Shown here one piece after another: positions 1-6,997 of a stretch of DNA of 11,589 nt (positions are counted from its first letter, which is position 1; the number at the start of each line of letters is the position of its first letter). The notes below the pieces were generated by a model. The model had not been told where the DNA came from. It ran no database searches and saw only the letters and a program-made list of their open reading frames with translations. Position numbers and translations under genes: made by a program. This stretch comes from Acetobacteraceae bacterium (GTDB lineage Bacteria; Pseudomonadota; Alphaproteobacteria; Acetobacterales; Acetobacteraceae), in the NCBI GenBank assembly GCA_027306955.1, contig DAHUXX010000205.1, forward strand, positions 1 to 11,589. Direction: 5' to 3'.

Positions 1-276
1 CTGGCCGGCGTGCCGGAGCCGGTGCTGCGCCGTGCCGCCGAAATCCTCGCGGCCCTGGAGGCGCGCGCCGGAAGGCTGACCGAGGCCGCGGCGCTGCCGC
101 TGTTCGCCTCCGCGGCCCCTCCCGCCGCTCCCCCGACGCGCCAGGCCGACCCGCTGGCGGACGTGCTCTCCGGCATCGATCCGGACCGGCTCTCCCCCCG
201 CGAGGCGCTGGACGCGCTCTACCGCTTGAAATCCGTGGCGGGCGCGGGCGACAATACGGGCCTAGACAAAAGCTGA
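1..276 (+). CDS. mutS: DNA mismatch repair protein MutS, C-terminal fragment
   Basis: This is the last 91 codons of a gene that begins before the window; the reading frame is open from base 1 to the TGA at 274-276. The start of the fragment (LAGVPEPVLRRAAEILAALE) is the typical helix pair that follows the MutS ATPase domain. After an Ala/Pro-rich linker comes the C-terminal segment around DPLADVLSGIDPDRLSPREA and ALDALYRLK, the conserved small terminal module of bacterial MutS used for dimer-tetramer contacts. MutS recognises mismatches and small loops and starts methyl-independent or MutL-dependent repair. The mismatch-binding and Walker motifs are outside the window, so the call rests on the tail alone. 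The stop codon overlaps the glnD start by one base (TGATG), which suggests translational coupling. The mutS-glnD pairing, known from other alphaproteobacteria, supports the call. Confidence 0.9.
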   Translation: MAGVPEPVLRRAAEILAALEARAGRLTEAAALPLFASAAPPAAPPTRQADPLADVLSGIDPDRLSPREALDALYRLKSVAGAGDNTGLDKS

Positions 277-3185
277 TGGCCCAACCCACCGCCCTTGCCC
301 CAGGCACTCCGGTCCAAGGCGCTCCGGCAGCCGACGCTCCGGCTGTCGATGCCCCGCCCCCCGGCGCCGCGGAAGAAAACGCCGCGCTCGAACGCCTCGG
401 GCACGTCGGCGGGCAGGTGCGCGCGGAGCTCGCCGAGGCCATCGCGGCGGACAGGAACAGCGCCCCGCCGCCGCGCGACGAGGTTCTTGCCGTGTTCCGC
501 CGCCAGCTCGCCCATATCCAGGCCGAGGTGCGCGATACGTTCGAGGCCGGCAGCATCACCGGGCTCGCCGCCGCGTACCAGCTCGCCCGCCTGCATGACG
601 GGCTGATCCAGGCGCTGTTCGCCTATGCCCTGGCGCAGCAACGCCAGGGCGCCACCAGGCCGGAAATGACCCTCGCCGCGACCGGCGGCTACGGGCGTGG
701 CACGCTGGCGCCGTTCAGCGATATCGACCTGCTGTTCCTCACCGCCGACGCGCCAGGCGAGGAGACCAACGCCGTGGTCTCCTTCATGCTGTATTTCCTG
801 TGGGATCTCGGCCTGCGCGTCGGCCATGCCACGCGCTCGATCGCCGACTGCATCGCCGAGGGGCGCGGCGACGCCACCATCCGCACCTCGCTGCTCGACG
901 CGCGGCTGCTCGCCGGCGACGCCGCGATCTTCGCCGACTTCATGAGCGCCTTCACCGCCGCCTGCGCCGAAGACGGGCCCGCCGGCTACATCGCCGCCAA
1001 GCAGGCCGAGCGCGCCGTGCGCCACCGCCGCTACGGCGACTCCCCCTTCGTCGTGGAGCCCAACATCAAGGAGGGCCGCGGCGGGCTGCGCGACCTGCAG
1101 ACGATCTACTGGCTGGCCCGCTGTGCCCTGGGGCTGCGCGACTTCGACCGCATCGCCGACCCGTCGAGCCCCGCCGAGGGCCTGCTGACCCAGGTGGAGC
1201 TGCGCCAGATCCGCCGCGCCTGGGACTTCCTCTGGGCGCTGCGCTTCCATCTCCACTACGTCACCGGCCGCGCCGAGGAGCGCCTGACCTTCGACCTCCA
1301 GCCCGTGGTGGGCGCGCGCATGGGCTACACGCGCCACGGCCGCCAGGACGGCGTCGAGCGCTTCATGCGCCACTATTTCCTCACCGCGCGGGAGGTGACG
1401 CGGCTGACGCACGTGTTCGAGCCGGCGCTGATCCGCGCCGCCCTCGGTGCGCCCGCCATCGCCGGGCGCACCGACGCGGACCTCGCGGAAGCCGGCTTCG
1501 TGCTCGCCGACGGGCGCATCATGCCGGCGGACGCGCGCGACTTCGCAGAACGCCCGATCCAGATGCTGCGGATGCTGCGCATCGCGCGCGACCGGCGGCT
1601 GGAGCTGCACCCGCTGGCGATGCGTGCCCTGATCCGCCACGAGCGCCGCGCGCTCGACCTGCGCGGCGACGCCGAGGCCGGCGCGATCTTCCTCGACCTG
1701 CTCTGCGGCCGCGACGCGGCGCACGGCAACCCGGATGGCGCGCGCTGGCTCGGCATCATGAACGAGGCGGGGCTGATCGGCCGCCTGCTGCCGGATTGGG
1801 CGCGCATCGTCGGCCAGATGCAGTTCGACACCTACCACATCTTCACCGTGGACGAGCACACGATCGAGGCGGTGCGCGTGCTCAACACGCTGGAGCGCGG
1901 CGAGCTGTCGGATGTGGCACCGGTCGCCTCCGGCCTCGTCGACCACGTGCAGTCCCGCCGCGCGCTCTACGTCGCGATGCTGCTGCATGACATCGCCAAG
2001 GGCCGCGGCGGCGATCATTCCGAGATCGGCGCGGAGCTGGCGCTCACCATCGGCCCGGCGCTCGGCCTCACAGCGGAGGAGACCGAGATGGTCTCCTGGC
2101 TGGTGCTGCATCACCTGCTGATGAGCCAGACCGCGTTCAAGCGCGACATCGACGACCCCAAGACCATCCTCGACCTGGTCGAGACCGTGCAGTCGCCGGA
2201 GCGGCTGAAGCTGCTGCTCATCCTCACCGTCGCGGACATGCGCGCGGTCTCGCCCAAGGTGTGGAACGGCTGGAAGGCGACGCTGCTGCGCGAGCTCTAC
2301 AGTCGCGTGGCGGAAGTGCTGGCCGGCGGACTTTCCACCGGCGAGCGCGACGTGCGCGTGGCGCGTGCCAAGGAGGCCGCGGCGCTGCTGCTGCCCGACT
2401 GGTCGGCCGACGAGATCGCGCGCTTCCATGCGCTCGGCTATCCGGGCTACTGGCTTGGTTTCGATCCCGAAACGCATTCCCGCCACGCCCGCCTGATCCG
2501 CGACGCCGAGGCGCGCGGCCTGCCGCTCACCGTGGAGACCCAGCCGCTGCCGGCGCGCGCGGTGACGGAGGTGACGGTCTATGCCGCGGATCATGCAGGC
2601 CTGTTCAGCAAGATCGCGGGCGGGCTCGCGGTTGCCGGCGCCTCGATCGTGGACGCGCGCATCCACACGCTGACCAACGGCATGGCGCTCGACACGTTCT
2701 GGATCCAGGACGCCGCCGGCGGCGCCTTCGACGCGCCCTCGCGCCTCGCCCGCCTCGCCGTGCTGATCGAGCAGGCGCTCTCCGGCCGGCTGCGCTTCGC
2801 CGCCGAGATCCGACGCGTCTCCAGCGCGCTGCTCGGGCGGCGCGTGCGCGCGATCCACGTGCCGCCGCGCGTCGTCATCGACAACCACGCCTCCAACACC
2901 CACACCGTCGTCGAGGTGAACGGCCGCGACCGGCCCGGCCTGCTGCACGACGTGACCAACGCGATCAGCCAGGCCGGGTTGCAGATTGCTTCCGCCCACG
3001 TCACGACCTATGGCGTGCGCGCGGTCGACGTGTTCTACGTCAAGGACGTGTTTGGCCTGAAGGTCGAGAACGAGCGCCGCCTCGAAGCCCTGCGGGAGGC
3101 GCTGCTTACCGCCCTGGAGGGCCCGGAGGAGAAGGGCCATGCGCAACCCGTTCCGCGCCGCCGTCGCCGCGCTGGCGCGGCCTAG
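276..3185 (+). CDS. glnD: Bifunctional [protein-PII] uridylyltransferase / uridylyl-removing enzyme GlnD
   Basis: GlnD is the cytoplasmic glutamine sensor: it uridylylates PII proteins (GlnB/GlnK) when glutamine is low and removes UMP when it is high, which sets glutamine synthetase activity and nitrogen gene expression. All expected domains are visible in the 969 residues. The nucleotidyltransferase motif GGYGRG lies at 137-142, with the metal-binding SDIDLL at 148-153. The HD hydrolase domain has H528 (VDEHT) and the HD pair at 571-572 (LLHDIAKG). Two C-terminal ACT domains that sense glutamine begin near 763 (AADHAGLFSKIAGGLA) and near 877 (VEVNGRDRPGLLHDV). The length is slightly above the family norm because of an Ala/Pro-rich N-terminal stretch of about 35 residues. 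I chose the ATG at 276 because it overlaps the mutS stop; there is no strong Shine-Dalgarno, consistent with coupling. The last 16 codons overlap the next gene. No key residue is missing. Confidence 0.97.
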   Translation: MAQPTALAPGTPVQGAPAADAPAVDAPPPGAAEENAALERLGHVGGQVRAELAEAIAADRNSAPPPRDEVLAVFRRQLAHIQAEVRDTFEAGSITGLAAAYQLARLHDGLIQALFAYALAQQRQGATRPEMTLAATGGYGRGTLAPFSDIDLLFLTADAPGEETNAVVSFMLYFLWDLGLRVGHATRSIADCIAEGRGDATIRTSLLDARLLAGDAAIFADFMSAFTAACAEDGPAGYIAAKQAERAVRHRRYGDSPFVVEPNIKEGRGGLRDLQTIYWLARCALGLRDFDRIADPSSPAEGLLTQVELRQIRRAWDFLWALRFHLHYVTGRAEERLTFDLQPVVGARMGYTRHGRQDGVERFMRHYFLTAREVTRLTHVFEPALIRAALGAPAIAGRTDADLAEAGFVLADGRIMPADARDFAERPIQMLRMLRIARDRRLELHPLAMRALIRHERRALDLRGDAEAGAIFLDLLCGRDAAHGNPDGARWLGIMNEAGLIGRLLPDWARIVGQMQFDTYHIFTVDEHTIEAVRVLNTLERGELSDVAPVASGLVDHVQSRRALYVAMLLHDIAKGRGGDHSEIGAELALTIGPALGLTAEETEMVSWLVLHHLLMSQTAFKRDIDDPKTILDLVETVQSPERLKLLLILTVADMRAVSPKVWNGWKATLLRELYSRVAEVLAGGLSTGERDVRVARAKEAAALLLPDWSADEIARFHALGYPGYWLGFDPETHSRHARLIRDAEARGLPLTVETQPLPARAVTEVTVYAADHAGLFSKIAGGLAVAGASIVDARIHTLTNGMALDTFWIQDAAGGAFDAPSRLARLAVLIEQALSGRLRFAAEIRRVSSALLGRRVRAIHVPPRVVIDNHASNTHTVVEVNGRDRPGLLHDVTNAISQAGLQIASAHVTTYGVRAVDVFYVKDVFGLKVENERRLEALREALLTALEGPEEKGHAQPVPRRRRRAGAA

Positions 3186-3675
3186 CCGGAGCATCGGCGC
3201 GGCGCTGCTCGCGGTTCTGCTCCTTGCCGCCGCCCCGTTGCGTGCCGCGGTGCCGCCCCCGCCCTGGATCATGACGCTGCAGCAGGTCGGCCCGGACGGC
3301 GGCGCCGTCGGCGTGCCGACCAGCATCACCTGCCCGAGCGCTGGGTGCGAGGGCACCTTCCGGCTGATCATCGGCGAGGCGACGCACGCTTTCCATATCC
3401 AGGTGACCCTGGTGGCCGCCGGTGCCTACCTGACGCTGGTGCAGCGCAGCCCCGGCATCCGCGCGGTGATGGACTTCGACACCGGCTACAAGGGGCCGAT
3501 CTTCGTGCCGCTGCGCCGCCCCAACCTGAACACGCAGCTGGTGAAACTGCTGGTCTCGGGCGCGCGCCATCCGGGCGACCCGGTGCTGGCAAGCGGCCCG
3601 GTGTTCAATGCCAAGCTGCGGCCGGACGCCTATCTGCAAGTCGTCTTTCAGCGAGCGAAAGCGAACCGCAAGTGA
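3139..3675 (+). CDS. Predicted secreted protein of unknown function, coupled to glnD
   Basis: I do not recognise this 178-residue protein. The N-terminus looks like a Sec signal peptide: Arg-rich start, hydrophobic core IGAALLAVLLLAAA (19-32), and a likely cleavage site after A36 or A37 (PLRA-A). The mature part of about 140 residues has no further membrane segment. It has two cysteines close together (C65 and C70, TCPSAGC) that could form a disulfide in the periplasm. A stretch of alternating hydrophobic residues (FHIQVTLVAAGAYLTLVQ) suggests a beta-rich fold. It ends in a basic tail (QRAKANRK). The start at 3139 lies inside glnD, with a 47-base overlap. It is well supported by GGAGGAG at 3125-3131, seven bases upstream, and by the signal peptide that begins at once. 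It is probably co-transcribed with glnD. A role in nitrogen control cannot be inferred, because the protein is predicted to leave the cytoplasm. Confidence 0.82.
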   Translation: MRNPFRAAVAALARPSRSIGAALLAVLLLAAAPLRAAVPPPPWIMTLQQVGPDGGAVGVPTSITCPSAGCEGTFRLIIGEATHAFHIQVTLVAAGAYLTLVQRSPGIRAVMDFDTGYKGPIFVPLRRPNLNTQLVKLLVSGARHPGDPVLASGPVFNAKLRPDAYLQVVFQRAKANRK

Positions 3676-3692
3676 GGGGCGGACAGTCTGCG

Positions 3693-3720
3693 GCGGCGAG
3701 CGGGCGTCTGCCCCCGCCGC
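3693..3720 (+). terminator. GC-rich hairpin after the glnD operon
   Basis: The left arm GCGGCG (3693-3698) pairs with CGCCGC (3715-3720). An inner stem GGGC/GCCC (3702-3705 with 3710-3713) closes a GTCT loop, and a small asymmetric internal loop separates the two stems. It lies 17 bases after the stop of the secreted-protein gene. There is no U-run, so intrinsic termination is uncertain; it could instead protect the 3' end of the mRNA or act with Rho. Confidence 0.4.
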
Positions 3721-3740
3721 GCCATGCTGACGTCACCCGG

Positions 3741-3760
3741 CACCAGCCGCGCGGCTGGTG
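3741..3760. terminator. Perfect 20-bp palindrome between convergent genes
   Basis: The 20 bases are a perfect inverted repeat: eight-base arms CACCAGCC and GGCTGGTG around GCGC. As RNA it forms the same stem-loop on either strand. It lies 34 bases past the stop of the minus-strand small membrane protein and 65 bases past the stop of the plus-strand secreted-protein gene, so a bidirectional terminator is the simplest reading. No T-run follows on either side. A protein-binding operator is the alternative, but neither neighbouring gene starts here. Confidence 0.45.
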
Positions 3761-3793
3761 TCACGAACGCTCGGCGCTCCTCGCCGCGCGCCG

Positions 3794-3961
3794 TCAGCGC
3801 CGGTCGTTGTCCGTGCGCCGCCGGGCCCGCAGGTGCGCGCCGATTCGGTGCCGCATCAGGAACGCGCCCACCACCGCCAGGATCGCCACGACCCACATCG
3901 CCTCGAGCGAACCGCTGCCGCCATCGGGGCTGATGCCGAACCAAGTCTCGAAGAAATCCAT
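3794..3961 (-). CDS. Small single-pass membrane protein, 55 residues
   Basis: This short gene reads from ATG at 3961 down to TGA at 3796-3794. The protein begins MDFFETWFGISPDGG, an aromatic, acidic and then glycine-rich N-terminus. One hydrophobic segment follows, about residues 19-36 (LEAMWVVAILAVVGAFLM), then a strongly basic tail (RHRIGAHLRARRR, then TDNDRR). By the positive-inside rule the tail should face the cytoplasm and the N-terminus the periplasm. Support for a real gene: a good Shine-Dalgarno (AAGGGAGAG at 3974-3966, four bases from the ATG), a sensible amphipathic protein despite the short length, GC-rich third positions, and a location in otherwise gene-free sequence. It is divergent from the peptide transporter operon and convergent with the glnD unit. 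The pattern resembles small membrane proteins of other alphaproteobacteria as I remember them, but I cannot name a family or a function. Confidence 0.75.
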   Translation of the reverse strand: MDFFETWFGISPDGGSGSLEAMWVVAILAVVGAFLMRHRIGAHLRARRRTDNDRR

Positions 3962-4135
3962 GCTGCTCTCCCTTGCGAGGATAAACTTTCATCCACTCCC
4001 GGGGACCTGTCCAGCGGAAAGCCAGCACGACTGCGGGATTTCGGCTCGACGAGCTTTGCAATTACGGCGCAGCAGCATTGACCGAGATCGGGCTTTCTGC
4101 TTGGGTTTTGGGCAGCCGACGCCAACGCGGGCCGG

Positions 4136-4158
4136 CGGCGGGGGATGATTCCCCGCCG
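4136..4158 (+). promoter_or_regulatory. GC-rich hairpin in the leader of the peptide transporter operon
   Basis: CGGC (4136-4139) pairs with GCCG (4155-4158), and GGGGA (4141-4145) pairs with TCCCC (4150-4154). One G is bulged at 4140, and TGAT (4146-4149) is the loop. The structure ends 47 bases before the preferred ATG of the binding-protein gene. There is no U-run after it, so a simple attenuator is not obvious. It could stabilise the mRNA or affect initiation. I see no convincing sigma-70 promoter upstream, so whether it is transcribed is inferred. Confidence 0.35.
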
Positions 4159-4205
4159 GGCATGTGCGAACGACGAAGCGGCACAACGAGTGCATGGGGG
4201 CTTTC

Positions 4206-5996
4206 ATGGAAGAAACCGATCTCCGCCGCCTGATCAACAACGTGAAGCGCGGACGCCTGTCGCGCCGGGGCTTCGTCAAGCGGATGGCGGCAGTCGGCAT
4301 CGCGGCGCCGATCGCCAACCAGCTGCTGTCGCTGAGCGGCGTGGCGATGGCGGCGACGCCGTTCGACTACAAGCCGACGAAGCGCGGTGGCGGCGGCACG
4401 CTGAAGGTGCTGTGGTGGCAGGCGCCGACCCTGCTCAACCCGCATTTCGCCACCGGCACGAAGGACCAGGACGGCAGCCGCATCTTCTATCAGCCGCTCG
4501 CCGGCTGGGACGCGGAGGGCAACCTGATCCCGCAGCTCGCGGCCGAGATCCCGAGCCTCGAGAACGGCGGCGTCGCCAAGGACGGCACGTCCGTCACCTG
4601 GAAGCTCAAGAAGGGCGTGAAGTGGCACGACGGCCAGCCGTTCACCGCCGACGACGTCGTGTTCAACTGGGCATACGCGAGCAACCCGGCGACCGCGGCG
4701 GTCACCTCGGGCAGCTACACCTACAACAAGGCGATCAAGGTCGACGACTACACGGTGCGCGTGGAGTTCAACAAGCCGACGCCGTTCTGGGCCGATCCGT
4801 TCGTCGGCACCAACGGGATGCTGATCCCGAAGCACATCTTCGCGCCCTTCATCGGCGCCAAGGCGCACGCCGCCCCGGCGAACCTCAAGCCGGTCGGCAC
4901 CGGCCCGTTCAAGTTCAAGGACTTCCGCCCCAGCGAGTACGTCTCGGGCGTGATCAACACGGACTATTACGAGCCGAACAAGCCCTATTTCGACGCGATC
5001 GAGATGAAGGGCGGCGGCGACGCCACCTCGGCCGCGCGCGCGGTGCTGGAGACCGCGGAATACGACTACGCCTGGAACCTGCAGGTCGAATGGACCGTCC
5101 TCAAGCAACTCGAAAAGGCCGGCAAGGGCGTGATCGAGCTGGTCTCGAGCGCCAACGTCGAGCATATCCAGCTCAACAACACCGACCCGAACAAAGTCGT
5201 TGACGGCCAGCGCTCCAGCCTCAAGGCGCCGCACCCGACGCTCACGGATCCCGCGGTGCGCCAGGCGCTGTCGCTGCTGATCGACAAGGATTCGGTGCAG
5301 AAATACATCTACGGCCCCGAGGCGGTGGCGACGCCCAACTACGTCAACGCGCCGCCGCGCTACTACTCGAAGAACACCCATTGGGAGTTCAACATCGCGA
5401 AGGCGAACGAGATCCTGGACAAGGCCGGCTACAAGAAGGGCTCGGACGGCATCCGCGCCAAGGGCGGCCACCAGCTGAAATACGTCTTCCAGACCTCGAT
5501 CAACGGCCCGCGCCAGAAGAACCAGGAGATCGTCAAGCAGGCCTGCGGCAAGGCCGGCATCGACATCGTCATCAAGGCGATCCCCGCCTCGGTGTTCTTC
5601 AGCTCGGACGTCGGCAACCCCGACACCTACCCGAAGTTCTACGCCGACCTGCAGATGTACACGACCGGGTCCAACTACCCCGATCCGTGGCAGTGGATGC
5701 AGTCCTTCGTCTCCACCCAGGCGTCGCAGAAGTCCAACAACTGGGAAGGCCGGAACATCACGCGCTGGCAGAGCCCGGCCTACGACAAGCTCTATGCCGA
5801 GGCCGGCAACGAGATGGATCCGGTGAAGCGCACCGCGATGCTGATCAAGCTGAACGACATGGTGGTGGACAACATCGTGGTCATTCCGGAACTGCACCGC
5901 ATGAACGTCTCCGCCCAGGTGAAGAACCTGGTGACGCGCCTGAGCGGCTGGGAGGACGACATGTGGGACGTCGCCAGCTGGTATCGGAACGCCTGA
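4206..5996 (+). CDS. dppA: Peptide ABC transporter, periplasmic substrate-binding protein (family 5), Tat-exported
   Basis: This is the solute-binding protein of the importer encoded by the next four genes; it captures di- or oligopeptides in the periplasm and hands them to the permeases. The 596 residues carry a Tat signal: SRRGFVK at 19-25, a weakly hydrophobic core, and an AMA-A cleavage site after residue 49. The mature part shows family 5 hallmarks: TLKVLWWQAPTLLNPHF near its start, then LKKGVKWHDGQPFTADDVVF and VGTGPFKFKDF, and later DPAVRQALSLLIDKD. Length is normal to slightly long. I prefer ATG 4206, with GGGGG five bases upstream (4196-4200). In-frame ATG 4194 and GTG 4164 are possible and would add 4 or 14 residues, but lack a good ribosome binding site. 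The substrate is not readable from sequence: family 5 also includes nickel, heme and glutathione binders. The dpp name follows the operon layout. Confidence 0.9.
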   Translation: MEETDLRRLINNVKRGRLSRRGFVKRMAAVGIAAPIANQLLSLSGVAMAATPFDYKPTKRGGGGTLKVLWWQAPTLLNPHFATGTKDQDGSRIFYQPLAGWDAEGNLIPQLAAEIPSLENGGVAKDGTSVTWKLKKGVKWHDGQPFTADDVVFNWAYASNPATAAVTSGSYTYNKAIKVDDYTVRVEFNKPTPFWADPFVGTNGMLIPKHIFAPFIGAKAHAAPANLKPVGTGPFKFKDFRPSEYVSGVINTDYYEPNKPYFDAIEMKGGGDATSAARAVLETAEYDYAWNLQVEWTVLKQLEKAGKGVIELVSSANVEHIQLNNTDPNKVVDGQRSSLKAPHPTLTDPAVRQALSLLIDKDSVQKYIYGPEAVATPNYVNAPPRYYSKNTHWEFNIAKANEILDKAGYKKGSDGIRAKGGHQLKYVFQTSINGPRQKNQEIVKQACGKAGIDIVIKAIPASVFFSSDVGNPDTYPKFYADLQMYTTGSNYPDPWQWMQSFVSTQASQKSNNWEGRNITRWQSPAYDKLYAEAGNEMDPVKRTAMLIKLNDMVVDNIVVIPELHRMNVSAQVKNLVTRLSGWEDDMWDVASWYRNA

Positions 5997-6034
5997 CGGG
6001 TTTGGCGCGCGGCACGGCTGCAAGGTAACGGTTG

Positions 6035-6997
6035 ATGTCGCGCGCCTACCTCTTTCGTCGCACGTTGATCGCGATCCCGAGCCTGCTCGGGATCAGCGCA
6101 ATTATCTTTGGTATCCTGGCCGCGGCCCCAGGCGATCCGTTCGGGCAGCTTGTCACCAATCCCAACGTCCCGCCGGCAGTAATCGCGCAGCTGCGCGCCA
6201 GCCTCGGGCTCAACCAGCCGATCTACCTGCGCTACTTCCATTGGCTGATCGCGATGCTGCATGGCGAATGGGGTTTCTCCTTCACCAGCCGCATGGACGT
6301 CGCGACCCTGATCATGCAGCGCCTGCCGGTGACGCTGGCGGTGCTGGGAACGGCTGAGGTGATCGCCGTCCTGATCGCGGTGCCGGTCGGCATCCTCGCC
6401 GCCGTCAGGCCGTATTCGCTCTTCGACCAGATCGCCAACACCTTCGCCTATGTCGGCTTCGCGCTGCCGACCTTTTTCACCGGCATCCTGGCGATCCTGC
6501 TGTTCAGCGTGCGCCTGCACTGGCTGCCCTTCGTCTTCCAGGACCATGTCTCCGGCACCGGCTGGGTCTGGATCTGGAAGGAGGTCAAGCAATCCATCAT
6601 GCCGGTCATGGTGCTGGCCCTGTTCCAGGGCGCGCCGCTCGTGCGCTTCGTGCGCTCCTCGATGCTCGACGTGATCCGGCTCGACTACGTCACCACCGCG
6701 CGGGCCAAGGGCATCGGCAAGCGCCGGGTGCTGATGCGCCACGTGGTGCGCAACGGGCTGATCCCGGTGGTGACGCTGGTCGCATTGCAGCTGCCGGGCG
6801 TCTTCGGCGGCGCCATCGTCACCGAGCAGATCTTTCGGGTTCCGGGCATGGGCTCGCTGCTGATCTCCGCCCTCCTGGAAAACGACACGCCGGTCATCAT
6901 GGCGATCACCTTCGTCTTCGCGATCCTCGTGATCGTCTTCAACCTCATCGCGGATCTTCTCTATGGCTGGCTTGACCCCCGCATCAATCTCCGCTGA
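6035..6997 (+). CDS. dppB: Peptide ABC transporter permease, DppB/OppB type
   Basis: This inner-membrane subunit forms half of the translocation channel. The 320 residues match the DppB family in length and layout. The first membrane segment is near 10-31, followed by a long periplasmic loop with PGDPFGQLVTNPNVPPAVI and the conserved LRASLGLNQPIYLRY. A cluster of membrane segments lies from about 98 to the end. The cytoplasmic EAA loop, which docks on the ATPases, is at about 218-235 (YVTTARAKGIGKRRVLMRHV). The end GWLDPRINLR is typical of the family. I chose ATG 6035, with AAGG at 6022-6025, over the TTG just before it. The gap to the binding-protein gene is 38 bases, and the 3' end overlaps the next permease by 35 bases, so the operon is tightly packed. 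Confidence 0.94.
   Translation: MSRAYLFRRTLIAIPSLLGISAIIFGILAAAPGDPFGQLVTNPNVPPAVIAQLRASLGLNQPIYLRYFHWLIAMLHGEWGFSFTSRMDVATLIMQRLPVTLAVLGTAEVIAVLIAVPVGILAAVRPYSLFDQIANTFAYVGFALPTFFTGILAILLFSVRLHWLPFVFQDHVSGTGWVWIWKEVKQSIMPVMVLALFQGAPLVRFVRSSMLDVIRLDYVTTARAKGIGKRRVLMRHVVRNGLIPVVTLVALQLPGVFGGAIVTEQIFRVPGMGSLLISALLENDTPVIMAITFVFAILVIVFNLIADLLYGWLDPRINLR

Noticed and set aside
219..3371. A 1050-codon open frame antisense to glnD
   Set aside because: It covers glnD almost exactly on the other strand and reads as Arg/Ala/Gly/His-rich low-complexity sequence without any domain. This is the usual artefact of high GC at third codon positions, whereas the glnD frame has every family motif.
4078..4106. 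A sigma-70 promoter for the transporter operon (TTGACC, 17-base spacer, TTGGGT)
   Set aside because: The -35 box is good but the -10 box matches the consensus poorly, and such a pair is easily found by chance; not enough to list as a feature.
3724..4148. Several open frames of 69-137 codons on both strands in the intergenic region, and the tail of a 267-codon plus-strand frame that begins inside the secreted-protein gene
   Set aside because: They have Arg/Ala/Pro-rich composition without hydrophobic or domain pattern and lack ribosome binding sites; the 55-codon minus-strand frame explains the region better.
4162..4233. A 23-codon upstream ORF (ATG 4162 to TGA 4233) overlapping the dppA start
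   Set aside because: It has no Shine-Dalgarno and no leader-peptide features such as a codon run, so it is most likely chance.
4062..6023. A 653-codon open frame antisense to the binding-protein gene
   Set aside because: Same GC artefact: no recognisable domain, biased composition, and complete overlap with a gene that has clear family 5 motifs and a Tat signal.
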